From assembly GCA_020846935.1 (NCBI GenBank), contig JADLCY010000001.1, forward strand, positions 1-64,000: a stretch of 64,000 bases of DNA, written 5' to 3'. This document shows, piece after piece, positions 34,209-43,190 of the stretch. A model generated the notes under the pieces. The model saw nothing but the letters and a program-made list of their open reading frames with translations. It searched no databases and was not told where the DNA came from. Source of the stretch: Gemmatimonadaceae bacterium. Lineage in GTDB: Bacteria; Gemmatimonadota; Gemmatimonadetes; Gemmatimonadales; Gemmatimonadaceae. The position numbers and the translations under genes were made by a program. Every line of letters starts with the position of its first letter. The first letter of the stretch is position 1.

Positions 34209-34475
34209 ATGATCACGACTGGATTGGCTGTCTTAGCCCTCCACCTCACACACACCGCGAAGCCGCGCACTTGCGCATGGTGCGGCGTCTATGCCGGGCC
34301 GAACGTGAGCCGCGTGCTCGATGCGTACCTGCTCAAGCCGGACATCTGGCCAGAGTTCTCGGCGCCGACGTGCCAGTTCGAGGTCGCGCACGGGGTGTTC
34401 GTGACCCTCTCGCGCGCGGCGTGTGCGAGCGAAGCCAGGTATCGGGCAGGGCGCGCCGTCGCACGACGGGGCTGA
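34209..34475 (+). CDS. small exported four-cysteine protein, copy B
   Basis: An 88-residue paralogue of the 32596-32865 gene. Signal-like N-terminus MITTGLAVLALHLTHTA, then CAWCGVYAGPN, DAYLLKPDIWPEF, TCQFEVAHG and AACASEARYRAGRA. All four cysteines are kept. It lies between two HAF-repeat genes and uses the ATG after a purine-rich stretch; an upstream in-frame ATG at 34147 would add an unlikely charged leader. Confidence 0.7.
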   Translation: MITTGLAVLALHLTHTAKPRTCAWCGVYAGPNVSRVLDAYLLKPDIWPEFSAPTCQFEVAHGVFVTLSRAACASEARYRAGRAVARRG

Positions 34476-34587
34476 ACGGCCAGGAGCTGGCCCGCTCAAC
34501 GTTGCTCTCGGTGGGTGGGACCACCGGGCGCGGCAAGCCCTGACCCCCCGCGCCAGGGGGCCGCGGTCGCCTCACCAGATCCCGCGC

Positions 34588-35646
34588 CTAACACCCCGGG
34601 TCCCAGATCGCGGGTTGTGCCGTGTAGGGATGCCCCGGGAAGCCCCACGCCGTGCCGACCACGACCCCGCACGTGTTGATTCCGTACCCGTAGGTCGCCC
34701 GCCATGCAAAGCCGAACACCACGGTGGGCAGCGGAAGGAACGTCACATTGCCTCCGCGATCGGCCACGAAGGCGCCCGTGTTCTGCGGCCAGCCCGTCGA
34801 CGCCGCCACGGCGTCCCCCGTCGCCACCCCGCGCGCGTTCACGCCCCAGGCCATCGATGACGCGCCCGTGAGAAAGAAGCCAGCGTGATCCGGATTGCCA
34901 AACGATGCCGTGCTTCCCGTGCTGCCAACGATGCCGAAGCCGGAGTCGATGTCGTTGCCAAAGATCCCGCCGTTGACCGCGCGTGGCGTCCACCCGCTCC
35001 CGTTCCACTGCCAGACGACCGACTGCCACCCGGCGGGCCCATCCGACGTGCCAAGGATGATCCAGTCGGCGTTGATGGCGACGGCGCTCGTGTTCCGCCC
35101 GCCGGGCAGCGGCGGCAGGAACCATAGCGGTTTGCCGGTCACCCCGCTGACATCCCACGCATACGCATAGCTGCGACCCCGGCGTTCGATCTGGCCGACG
35201 GCGATCCCGGCGTCGTTGATTTCGTGTGCGACGCCGACGTGCGGCAAAAGGATCGGGTTCAGTCCGACGCGAGGCCAATAGGCTGGTCGGGCCACTGGTG
35301 CGGCCACGGATCCAAAGATGACCGAGCCGACGATGCCACCTCGGCCGTTCACGCCGTTGGCGCGCGAGGCGTAGCCCGGCGCCGTCGTCAGCTGAACCAC
35401 GGTGCCGTGCAGCGGCATCGCGATTGCGGTGTCGTTCATGAAGCCGACGATCAGGTTCGCGTCGCTGATATCGCTGAAGTAGCCCTCACCCGCGATCGTG
35501 ATCGGCTTGTATTGACCTGCTGGGTACACGCTGCTCGCCGTCGTCGCCTCGGAGATCACTCTCGGGGGTGGCGCCGTCGCGGCGTCGGGCCGGCAAGCGC
35601 CCATGAGGAGTACCAGTACTGGCCCGATCGCCCGCTGCTGTCCCAT
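34588..35646 (-). CDS. HAF-repeat lipoprotein, second copy
   Basis: A 352-residue exported protein. Lipobox in VLVLLMGAC (cysteine near residue 18). Repeats with the same core as the 32869 gene but diverged: DISDANLIVGFM, GVNGRGGIVGSV, EINDAGIAVGQI, GVNARGVATGDA, GINTCGVVVGTA. The final GINTCG block corresponds to DVNTCGRVVGIM in the first copy, so the C-termini are homologous. Minus strand, downstream of copy C of the four-cysteine family. Confidence 0.8.
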   Translation of the reverse strand: MGQQRAIGPVLVLLMGACRPDAATAPPPRVISEATTASSVYPAGQYKPITIAGEGYFSDISDANLIVGFMNDTAIAMPLHGTVVQLTTAPGYASRANGVNGRGGIVGSVIFGSVAAPVARPAYWPRVGLNPILLPHVGVAHEINDAGIAVGQIERRGRSYAYAWDVSGVTGKPLWFLPPLPGGRNTSAVAINADWIILGTSDGPAGWQSVVWQWNGSGWTPRAVNGGIFGNDIDSGFGIVGSTGSTASFGNPDHAGFFLTGASSMAWGVNARGVATGDAVAASTGWPQNTGAFVADRGGNVTFLPLPTVVFGFAWRATYGYGINTCGVVVGTAWGFPGHPYTAQPAIWDPGC

Positions 35647-35699
35647 GCGTCACTCCTGTTGTTGCCTTCCTGCTCAACGGACGCACGGGTCGATGTTTC

Positions 35700-35948
35700 T
35701 CAGCGGGTGGCGCGCCAGGTGGTTTCGCTCGAGCATGCCGCCCGGGTGAGCGTGACGAACGATCCGCGCGCCACCTCGAACTGGCAGGTCGCGGGGTCGA
35801 ACTCGGGCCAGATGTCGGGCCGGCGCAGGTAGGGGTCGATCACGCGCGTGACGTTGGGACCGGAGTACACTCCGCAATGGGGGCAATCGCGTGGGCGAAG
35901 TGGGGGTGCGGCCACGGTGGTGGACACGAAGAGCACGACGGCGAACAT
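35700..35948 (-). CDS. small exported four-cysteine protein, copy C
   Basis: An 82-residue paralogue: MFAVVLFVSTTVAAPP leader, CPHCGVYSGPN, IDPYLRRPDIWPEF, TCQFEVARG, AACSSETTWRATR. All four cysteines are kept; the tail is shorter. It is followed on the same strand, 53 bases on, by the second HAF-repeat gene, repeating the copy A plus HAF arrangement. Confidence 0.7.
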   Translation of the reverse strand: MFAVVLFVSTTVAAPPLRPRDCPHCGVYSGPNVTRVIDPYLRRPDIWPEFDPATCQFEVARGSFVTLTRAACSSETTWRATR

Positions 35949-36278
35949 CAGGCCTCCGGGTGGGGTTGCTGGAGAGGCGCGCTCTGACGTGCGTTCCGGC
36001 CACGTCGAGCCGTGCGTCCGCGCTACACGGCCTGCGAAAGAGCCGCGCGCCGCCGTTTGGCCCAGGTCGTCAGCCTCTGAACGACACGCCGGTCGGACGC
36101 CACCAGTCACCAAGGATGCCACTCCCTCCGCCACCGCCGCACCTGTGGATGTGTTGAGTCGGTGAGCGGCGACACGGCCGGTGCGACGTGGCGACCGGAC
36201 GTGCACGCTCATCGTGACTTGCGTGTTCTCGCCCGATGCGGATGAAACTCCGCTGCGCGATGGTGTCGTAGTCCGCTG
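35949..36278. other. 330-base divergent intergenic region
   Basis: Between copy C (minus) and the TonB receptor (plus). It must hold both promoters, but I see no convincing minus-35/minus-10 pair and no supported gene. Confidence 0.5.
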
Positions 36279-38699
36279 ATGTCGACCTGTGCCCTTCTGC
36301 CGATGCCCGTCTCATCATTGCCCACCCGTGCGCTCCGCATCACGGGTGCGCTGCTCTTCCTCGCCATCGCCCTGCCCGCCACGGCCCAGGCCCAGGCCAC
36401 CGTTCAGCTGTCGGGCTACATCCGACACGCCGAAAGCCGCGACGTGGTGCGCTATGCCATCCTTGCCGCAGACGGGGACAGCGCCCGCGGACAAAGCAAC
36501 ACGGACGGATTCTACTTCCTGAACCTGACACCCGGCGAGCACCGCATTCGCGTGCGCGCGGTGGGCTTTGCCCCTCTCGACACCAGCATCACGCTCACCG
36601 CCTCGTCCACGCGGGACTTCTTCCTCGTGCCGCGCGTCGTCGAACTGCAGCGCGTGCAGGTGGCCGCCGACGAGCAGAAGTCGGATATCGATCCAACGAC
36701 CGCCGAGATGAGCGTCGCGCGGCTCGACCTGCAGACGATTCGCCAGGCTCCCGCCGCCCTGGGAGAGGTGGACCCGCTGCGCAGCATCACGCTCCTGCCC
36801 GGCGTGTCACGATCGAGCGACTTCTCGACGGCCTTCAGCGTGCGCGGCGGCAGCAGCGACCAGAACCTGATCCTCCTCGACGAAGCGACGATCTACAACC
36901 CGGCGCACGTGCTCGGCTTCCTCAGCGTGTTCAATGCCGACGCGGTGGCCGACATGACGCTGCACAAAGGCGCGATCCCACCGCGTTTCGGTGGGCGGTT
37001 GTCGTCGGTGCTCGATGCGCGCCAGCGCGAAGGCAACGCCTCCGACTTCGGCGGAACGGCGTCCATCGGACTCCTCTCGAGCCGGCTCCTGCTCGAAGGC
37101 CCCCTCAAGGGCACCCGGGGCTCGTTCCTGATCGCCGCCCGCCGCTCCTACGCCGACGTCTTTCTCAAGCTGTCGCCGGACAGCTCGGTGCGCGACACCA
37201 GGGCCTGGTTCTACGACCTCAACGCCAAGGCCAATGTACCGTTAGGCAGCACGGGCACGCTGATGGCCTCGGGCTACGCCGGCCGCGACCTGCTCAGCCC
37301 GTCGAAAGACTTTGCCGCCGGCTGGGGCAACGTGTCCGGCACGCTGCGCTGGAATCAGATTTTCCGCTCCCGCCTCTTCTCCAAAGCGTCCTACACACTC
37401 GGGAGCTACGACTACCTGCTGGGGTTCACGTTCCTCGACTCTCGGGTGGACTGGACGTCGCGCATCACGAGTCAGGAACTGCGGCTCGAGGAGTCCTGGC
37501 ACTTTTCCGAACGGAACATCCTGGAGTTTGGCTTCGAGGGCGCCACGCATGCCATGCGTCCCGGCGACCTTGTGCCCCGCGACACCTCGGCGGTGCAGGC
37601 CGTTCGCGTCACCACGCGGCACGGACGATCGGGCGCCGTCTACCTGGGGCACGTGGTCGACATCGGACCGAGCGTCACGCTCGCCTACGGCACCCGATAC
37701 TCCCATTTCGCGCGCGTGGGCCCCGGCACGACCTATCGGTATCCCGGTGACAAGCCGGTCGTGTGGAACGATGCGCTGCATCGCTACGAGCCGGTTCTCC
37801 CGATCGACAGCACTCGCACGTCGTCTGGCGTCATAGCCGATGCCGGCGGCCTGGAGCCTCGGGTGTCGCTACGCGTTGGGATCACGCCCGTCACGTCGAT
37901 CAAGGCCAGCTACGCGCGCACCCGCCAGTACCTCCTGCTGGCCACGCGCACCAACGCGCCAACACCGCTCGACGCGTGGGAGCCCATGGGTCCCTACACT
38001 CGCCCGCAGCGCGCCGACCAGGTGGCGCTCGGGTACCAGGCGACCTTGCGCGACGGCGGCTACGAGTTTTCCGCCGAGTCGTACTTCAAGCGGTCGTACA
38101 ACGTGCTGGACTTCGTGGAGGGGTCCGACCCCATCCTGAACCCGCAGATCGAGACGGTGCTGCTGCAGGGAGTTGGACGGGCCTATGGGCTCGAACTGTT
38201 CCTGCGCAAGCAGGTCGGCGACCTTACGGGATGGGTGTCGTACGCGCTGAGCCGCGCCGAGACCCGGTTCAGGGCCGGCCAGGACGCCGGCATCAACGAT
38301 GGTGCATGGCTGCGTGCGCCCACCGACAAGCTCCACGACCTCGCGATCGTTGCCGTGCGACCCGTGTGGAAGCGCTGGACCCTCGGCAGCACGTTCACAC
38401 TCGCCAGCGGGCTGCCGGCGACGTATCCGGTCTCGCGCTACGTGGTGGACGGGTACGTCATCCCCGACTACGGGCCACGCAACAGTGCGCGCTTGCCCAT
38501 GTACCATCGCCTCGACCTGAGCCTCACGCGCTCGGGCCGTCGCAACGAGCTGCAGTTCGGCGTGTTCAACGCGTACAACCGGTTCAACGCACAGAGCATG
38601 ACGTTCCGCCAGGCCGAGTCCGATCCGCTCCGCACGGAGGCCGTGCAGTTCTCGGTGTTCGGCATCGTGCCGAGCATCTCGTACACTTTCAAGTTTTAG
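36279..38699 (+). CDS. TonB-dependent outer-membrane receptor with carboxypeptidase-regulatory-like domain
   Basis: An 806-residue outer-membrane protein. Signal peptide ending LPATAQAQA (~40), then a carboxypeptidase-regulatory-like domain (~45-115: QLSGYIRHAESRDVV, GFYFLNLTPGEHRIRVRAVG), a plug domain (~150-260: FSVRGGSSDQNLILLDEATI), and a beta-barrel ending with aromatic IVPSISYTFKF. This plan is common in Bacteroidota and Gemmatimonadota for uptake of glycans, peptides or iron complexes; the substrate is unknown. Followed after 9 bases by its DUF4249 partner. Confidence 0.88.
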   Translation: MSTCALLPMPVSSLPTRALRITGALLFLAIALPATAQAQATVQLSGYIRHAESRDVVRYAILAADGDSARGQSNTDGFYFLNLTPGEHRIRVRAVGFAPLDTSITLTASSTRDFFLVPRVVELQRVQVAADEQKSDIDPTTAEMSVARLDLQTIRQAPAALGEVDPLRSITLLPGVSRSSDFSTAFSVRGGSSDQNLILLDEATIYNPAHVLGFLSVFNADAVADMTLHKGAIPPRFGGRLSSVLDARQREGNASDFGGTASIGLLSSRLLLEGPLKGTRGSFLIAARRSYADVFLKLSPDSSVRDTRAWFYDLNAKANVPLGSTGTLMASGYAGRDLLSPSKDFAAGWGNVSGTLRWNQIFRSRLFSKASYTLGSYDYLLGFTFLDSRVDWTSRITSQELRLEESWHFSERNILEFGFEGATHAMRPGDLVPRDTSAVQAVRVTTRHGRSGAVYLGHVVDIGPSVTLAYGTRYSHFARVGPGTTYRYPGDKPVVWNDALHRYEPVLPIDSTRTSSGVIADAGGLEPRVSLRVGITPVTSIKASYARTRQYLLLATRTNAPTPLDAWEPMGPYTRPQRADQVALGYQATLRDGGYEFSAESYFKRSYNVLDFVEGSDPILNPQIETVLLQGVGRAYGLELFLRKQVGDLTGWVSYALSRAETRFRAGQDAGINDGAWLRAPTDKLHDLAIVAVRPVWKRWTLGSTFTLASGLPATYPVSRYVVDGYVIPDYGPRNSARLPMYHRLDLSLTRSGRRNELQFGVFNAYNRFNAQSMTFRQAESDPLRTEAVQFSVFGIVPSISYTFKF

Positions 38700-38708
38700 G
38701 GTCCCGGC

Positions 38709-39557
38709 ATGAAGCGACTTCTCCTGGCCCTGGTGCCCGCGCTGACGGCGTGCGAACGGGTGGTGGACGTCGACGTGGATGAGGGTCCGCGTCGCCTGGT
38801 GGTCGAGGCACGGCTCGAGCGTATTCTCGGCAATGTGACGGGTCAGCAGGCGATCCGCCTGAGCACCACGGGTTCGTACTTCTCGGGAACGCTGCCGCCG
38901 GCGGCCACCGGCGCAACCGTGAGGGTGACCGACGACCGAGGCCAAACCACGACGTTCAGCGAGTCGAACGTACCGGGCACGTACCAAACGAGCGCTCTCG
39001 TCGTCACGCGCGATCGCATGTACACGCTGCGCATCAACTGGGAGGGGCAGCGGTACGAGGGCGTGGAACGCACGATGACCGTGAGTGTGATCGACTCCCT
39101 GTACTTCGCGGCACCCAAACCGGGTCGCTTCTCCGGCGAAGACGGCGTGCGTGCGACGATCGACACGCGCGATCCGGCGGGCGAGAAGAACTTCTACCTC
39201 TGGGACCAGTTCGTGGACGGCCGCCGGATGCTTGGCCCCGACTCGACGTTCAAGATGCGCATCATCGCGCCGGACGACGCGGTCGATGGAAAGCCGGTGC
39301 TCGGTTTTCAGCCGTTCGAAGGCATCGGCATCGCGGTGGGCTCGAGCGTCCTCGTGCGCCAGGTGGGTATCTCGGAGGCCACCTATCGATACTACTTCGC
39401 CTTGTCCGACCAGGTTGGCGCGGACGGATCGGCGTTCTCGGTTCCCCCGGCGAGCGTTCGCGGCAATGTCGCCAACCTGACAAACCCTCTGCAACCGGCG
39501 CTGGGATACTTCTACGTCAGCGAGGTGGCCGAGGCGCGGGGGGTGCGGGCGCGTTGA
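38709..39557 (+). CDS. DUF4249-family lipoprotein, TonB-receptor partner
   Basis: A 282-residue exported protein with lipobox LALVPALTAC (cysteine at residue 15). The mature start (VVDVDVDEGPRRLVVEARL) and the IRLSTTGSYF, VSVIDSLYF and NFYLWDQFVDG segments match DUF4249, a family encoded next to TonB receptors with carboxypeptidase-regulatory domains. Likely a surface or periplasmic partner that helps present substrate to the receptor. Same operon as the receptor. Confidence 0.8.
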   Translation: MKRLLLALVPALTACERVVDVDVDEGPRRLVVEARLERILGNVTGQQAIRLSTTGSYFSGTLPPAATGATVRVTDDRGQTTTFSESNVPGTYQTSALVVTRDRMYTLRINWEGQRYEGVERTMTVSVIDSLYFAAPKPGRFSGEDGVRATIDTRDPAGEKNFYLWDQFVDGRRMLGPDSTFKMRIIAPDDAVDGKPVLGFQPFEGIGIAVGSSVLVRQVGISEATYRYYFALSDQVGADGSAFSVPPASVRGNVANLTNPLQPALGYFYVSEVAEARGVRAR

Positions 39558-39951
39558 TCGTCGCGGTGGCAGCGCCCTGAATCGTGTCGAACGGCGTCGC
39601 GATGACCCGCGGTAGGCGCACCGTGGGTACGCTGTCGATCTGCATTGCACGCGCTCGTGCCGAGAACGCTTCGCCATTGGACGAGGCGGAGCGTATGGTG
39701 CGGTCCCGCGTCCAGGCGGCCGGCTGACCGGCAATCGCGTCCCCATCGACCTCGGCAATTCGTGCCGCCGCGCCGCCGTTGCCGGGTGGCTCCCCGCGCC
39801 ATGGGAACCGCCTAACGGCCCCGCAACCCGCTGTGACTCCGTGCGTTAGGTCGCACACCGCACCCTCGCGACCTCCCCCAACGACATGGCCCGCGGCCTG
39901 CCTTTCCCATGACCGGGCGAATTGCGCCCAGCTCACCCGGTCTGGCCCACC
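39558..39951 (+). other. 394-base gap before fliL
   Basis: No supported gene. It holds the sigma-54-type element at 39887-39901 and one GCCTAAC oligomer (39810), with a second near match at 39845. Confidence 0.6.
39887..39901 (+). promoter_or_regulatory. sigma-54-type promoter of the fliL operon
   Basis: TGGCCCGCGGCCTGC fits TGGCACG-N4-TTGC with one mismatch in each half; GG and GC spacing is exact. Predicted start near 39913, about 39 bases before fliL, nearly the same leader length as at flgB. Confidence 0.6.
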
Positions 39952-40545
39952 ATGTCCGACGCACCAGAAGCAGCACCCGAAGCCACCGACGTCCCCAAGG
40001 CGAAGAAGCCGCCCAAAGGCGCCGTCCTGATCGGCGCCCTCGTCGGCGGCCTGGTCATCGGCGTCGCCGGCGGCCTCTTCGCCGTTGGTCCGATGGTCGC
40101 GAAAAGCTCCGGCTACGTCGTCACCGCCGACACCACGCACGCAGAAGGCGAAGGTGAAGCCGCCGACGGTGAACACGGCGCAGCGGCCGCCGCAGGGGAA
40201 CACGCGCCGGAAGGCGAAGGCGGCGGCGGAGCGCCCAACCTGCACCTGATCGACAACCTCGTGCTCAACCCGGCGGGCTCGAACGGCACCCGCTTCCTCA
40301 TGATCGCGGCCGCGATCGAGTTCAAGGATGCGGCGCTGGTCGAGTCGTTCAAGAGTCGCGACGCCGAAGTGCGCGACATCGTGCTGCGCGTGATGGGCGC
40401 CAAGTCGGTGGATCAGCTCTCCGACATGTCGATGCGCGACTCCCTGCGTCGCGAACTCGCCGACTCGCTCACGAACCTCGTGCCCAAGGCGCAGCGCAAG
40501 CAGGCGATCCGCAGCGTGTTCTTCCCGCAGTTCGTCATCCAGTAA
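39952..40545 (+). CDS. fliL: FliL, motor-associated membrane protein
   Basis: A 197-residue protein: short cytoplasmic tail, one membrane helix (~25-50, GAVLIGALVGGLVIGVAGGL), an acidic His/Glu/Gly-rich linker, and a periplasmic domain (~95-197, NLVLNPAGSNGTRFLMIAAAIEF) ending FFPQFVIQ, as in FliL. FliL forms a ring around the stator and supports torque. First gene of the export-gate operon. Confidence 0.92.
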   Translation: MSDAPEAAPEATDVPKAKKPPKGAVLIGALVGGLVIGVAGGLFAVGPMVAKSSGYVVTADTTHAEGEGEAADGEHGAAAAAGEHAPEGEGGGGAPNLHLIDNLVLNPAGSNGTRFLMIAAAIEFKDAALVESFKSRDAEVRDIVLRVMGAKSVDQLSDMSMRDSLRRELADSLTNLVPKAQRKQAIRSVFFPQFVIQ

Positions 40546-40552
40546 GGCGCCC

Positions 40553-41590
40553 GTGTCATCCGAGTCCCTCTCGCAGAACGAGATCGACGCGCTCCTCGGG
40601 AGCGCCAGCAGCGGCGCGGCACCAGCGGGTGAGCCCGACGTCGCAACCACGCGTGGCGGCACGGCTGGCGGCGAGTCGCAGGTCTACGACTTCCGCCGCC
40701 CGCACCGGATCTCCAAGGAAAAACTGCGCTCGCTCGAAGCCGTCTACGAGCGATTCGCCAAGTCGGTCGAGGGCTGGTTGCTCGGCCGAGTACGCGGCGG
40801 CGTTCAGCTGCAACTGCAGAGCGTCGAACACTTCAGCTTTGGCGAGTTCACGCTCTCGCTGCCCACGCCGTGTGCCTCGTACACCTTCGAGATCGGCGAG
40901 ACGGGCCAGCACGGCGTCATCGACTTTGGCCACGAGTTCGCCTACTTCCTGGTCGATCGACTGTTTGGGGGCAGCGGTACACCGGCGGTCCCGGGCCGCA
41001 GCCTCACGCCGATCGAACGCATGGCGGTGCGCGTCGTGGCCGAGCGCATGTTGGGCGTGCTGAGCGAAGTCTGGTCCGACTGGCTCAAGCTCGATCTCGA
41101 ACTCGTGGGCTTCGAGTCGATTCCCGAGATTCTGCGCGTAGCGAACCGCGAAGATCCGATGCTCGTGGCCAGTGTCGAGGTCACAGCCGCCGAGACGAGC
41201 AGCCTGGTGCTGGTGTGCCTGCCGTTCGCGGTGCTGGAGGACTTCTTTGCCCACGGCAACGAATCGCGCGTGGCCACGCAGGGATCGCCCGTCGAGCGCG
41301 ACGCGAACCGTCAGCTGGCCGAGCATTCGCTGCGCGGCGCACGCACCTGGGTCTCGGCGCGCCTGCCGACCTTCCAGCTCTCGATGCGCGACCTGCTCGG
41401 GCTCTCGGTGGGCGGCGTGCTACAGACGGGCATTCAACGCACCGCCGAACTCGACGTGTTCGTCGGCTCGCAGCGCCGCTTTCGCGCGTCGCCGGGCCGC
41501 ATGGGTCCGTCGCTCGCCGTTCGCCTTACCGACGGCCTCCAGTCCGCCCCGGAGGCCGATGCCATTCCGCTCACCCGACTCAAGCCATGA
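40553..41590 (+). CDS. fliM: FliM, motor switch protein
   Basis: A 345-residue C-ring protein, GTG start. Residues ~4-14 SLSQNEIDALLGS form the CheY-P binding peptide. YDFRRPHRISKEKLRSLEAVYERFA begins the middle CheC-like domain with the GGSG loop (~140), and the C-terminal SpoA domain (~255-335) docks FliN. With cheY and cheZ in the window this completes the switching pathway apart from the kinase arrays. Overlaps fliN by 4 bases. Confidence 0.96.
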   Translation: MSSESLSQNEIDALLGSASSGAAPAGEPDVATTRGGTAGGESQVYDFRRPHRISKEKLRSLEAVYERFAKSVEGWLLGRVRGGVQLQLQSVEHFSFGEFTLSLPTPCASYTFEIGETGQHGVIDFGHEFAYFLVDRLFGGSGTPAVPGRSLTPIERMAVRVVAERMLGVLSEVWSDWLKLDLELVGFESIPEILRVANREDPMLVASVEVTAAETSSLVLVCLPFAVLEDFFAHGNESRVATQGSPVERDANRQLAEHSLRGARTWVSARLPTFQLSMRDLLGLSVGGVLQTGIQRTAELDVFVGSQRRFRASPGRMGPSLAVRLTDGLQSAPEADAIPLTRLKP

Positions 41591-41922
41591 CTTCAGGCGC
41601 TGCGCAGGAACCCATGGACGCCTCCTTCGAGGAGTTGCAGGCAGCCCTCGCCGGTGGCGGTGAAGTGCCGTTAGGCCTGCTCCTCGATCTCACGCTGCCG
41701 GTCTCGATCGAACTGGGCCGCACGTCGATGACGGTGCAGGACGTGCTGCGCCTGGGGCGTGGCTCGGTCATCCAGCTCGAACGCCTCGCGGGCGAACCGA
41801 TCGACATCTTCGTTGGCGACCGTCGCTTCGCCGAGGGCGAGGTGGTGGTGCTCGGCGAACACTTCGGTGTGCGGCTCACGCGCATCCTCTCCAGGAAGGG
41901 CCCGGCGGAGGCCGCGGCGTGA
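41587..41922 (+). CDS. fliN: FliN, motor switch protein
   Basis: A 111-residue SpoA-domain protein: LLLDLTLPVSIELGRTSMTVQDVLRL, then GSVIQLERLAGEPIDIFV and EGEVVVLGEHFGVRLTRIL are nearly the family consensus. It forms the lower C-ring with FliM and binds FliH to localise the export ATPase. The ATG overlaps the fliM stop (ATGA). Confidence 0.96.
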   Translation: MTSGAAQEPMDASFEELQAALAGGGEVPLGLLLDLTLPVSIELGRTSMTVQDVLRLGRGSVIQLERLAGEPIDIFVGDRRFAEGEVVVLGEHFGVRLTRILSRKGPAEAAA

Positions 41923-43190
41923 CCTTCAGCGCGTTCGTCGGCGTCTGCCTGACGCTTGCGTTCGTTCTCGGGCTGGTCGCGATCACCATGCGACTGCTGC
42001 GCCGCGTGTCGATGAGCACTCCGGCGGGTCGCCGGTCGTCGCGCATCACGCTCGACGTCGTCCAGCGTATCCCGCTCGGCCCGCGTCAGGGCATTGCCGT
42101 CGTGAAGATCGGCGAACAGCTGGTGGCGGTGAGTGTGGGCGAAGGGGGCGTCAGGCCGATCCTCGAGATCGAGACCACGGCCGACGAAGCGGCCACCGAG
42201 GCCGTTGTTCCAACCGTCGTCGACGCACAGGGGTTCGCGCCCGCGCTGCTCTCGCGCTTGCGCCAGGCGGGCCTCCCGCTCCTGCTCGCCGCCGCGGTGC
42301 TCGGCGCGCTCCCGCATCCTTCGTTCGCGCAGCAGACGACGGCGGCGACGCAGTCGACTGGGGCGACGCAAACGTCGGCCGCGCGCGCAGGCGCGGGCCA
42401 GCAGTCATCGCCGCCCGCGCGCGCATCGACACGGCCGACCGTCGCACAGCCGGCCACCGTGCCGCTCCCCCAGGCGCCGGGCACCACCTCGCTCGATCGC
42501 GCGCTCGGCCAGGCCCTGCCGTCGCTCGACCTCAACCTCGCGAAGGACGGCGACGGCAACGGACTCCGCATGAGCGGGTCGGTCGGCATCGTCATCATGC
42601 TCGGGCTGCTCACGCTGCTGCCCTCGCTGATCCTGATGATGACGAGCTTCACGCGCATCCTGATCGTGCTGAACTTCGTCAAGCAGGCCCTTGGCACGCA
42701 GAACTCGCCGCCCGGACAGCTGGTGGCCGCGCTCGCGCTCATTCTCACCGGCTTCGTGATGGCGCCCACCGTCGACGAGGTCAACACGAAGGCCATCACC
42801 CCATGGTTGGACGGGCGCATCGAGCAGGGGGCCATGATGAAGGAAGCGATCGGGCCGATGCGCGAGTTCATGCTGCGTCAGGTGCGCGAACGCGACCTCG
42901 CGACGTTCGTCGAGCTCTCCAACTCACGACCGACCGGGCCGGAAGACGTTTCCACGGTGGTCCTGATGTCGGCGTTCGTCACCAGCGAACTGCGCACGGC
43001 GTTTCAGCTGGGCTTCGTGCTGTTCCTCCCCTTCATCGTCATCGACGTCGTCGTGTCGAGCGTGCTGATGAGCATGGGCATGTTCATGCTCCCGCCGGCG
43101 ATGATCTCGCTGCCATTCAAGCTGCTGCTCTTCGTGCTGGTCGACGGATGGTCGCTGCTGATCCAGAGCCTCGTGCAGGGGTTCCGATGA
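41919..43190 (+). CDS. fliP: FliO-FliP fusion, flagellar export gate
   Basis: One 423-residue reading frame. Residues 1-~95 are FliO: a membrane helix (FSAFVGVCLTLAFVLGLVAI) and a small beta domain (SSRITLDVVQRIPLGPRQGIAVV). Residues ~115-140 are a second hydrophobic segment ending ALPHPSFAQQ, like the cleavable FliP signal peptide. After an Ala/Thr/Gln linker, ~210-423 is FliP (IVIMLGLLTLLPSLILMMTSFTRILIVL, then PLDGR-like PWLDGRIEQGAM and FLPFIVIDVVVSSVLMSMGM). FliO normally helps assemble the FliP5FliR1 gate; here both are joined. GTG start overlaps the fliN stop. Confidence 0.9.
   Translation: MTFSAFVGVCLTLAFVLGLVAITMRLLRRVSMSTPAGRRSSRITLDVVQRIPLGPRQGIAVVKIGEQLVAVSVGEGGVRPILEIETTADEAATEAVVPTVVDAQGFAPALLSRLRQAGLPLLLAAAVLGALPHPSFAQQTTAATQSTGATQTSAARAGAGQQSSPPARASTRPTVAQPATVPLPQAPGTTSLDRALGQALPSLDLNLAKDGDGNGLRMSGSVGIVIMLGLLTLLPSLILMMTSFTRILIVLNFVKQALGTQNSPPGQLVAALALILTGFVMAPTVDEVNTKAITPWLDGRIEQGAMMKEAIGPMREFMLRQVRERDLATFVELSNSRPTGPEDVSTVVLMSAFVTSELRTAFQLGFVLFLPFIVIDVVVSSVLMSMGMFMLPPAMISLPFKLLLFVLVDGWSLLIQSLVQGFR

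Noticed and set aside
39517-40662. Minus-strand frame of 381 codons over fliL
   Set aside because: Antisense shadow of fliL and the gap before it; no recognisable domain and no ribosome-binding site.
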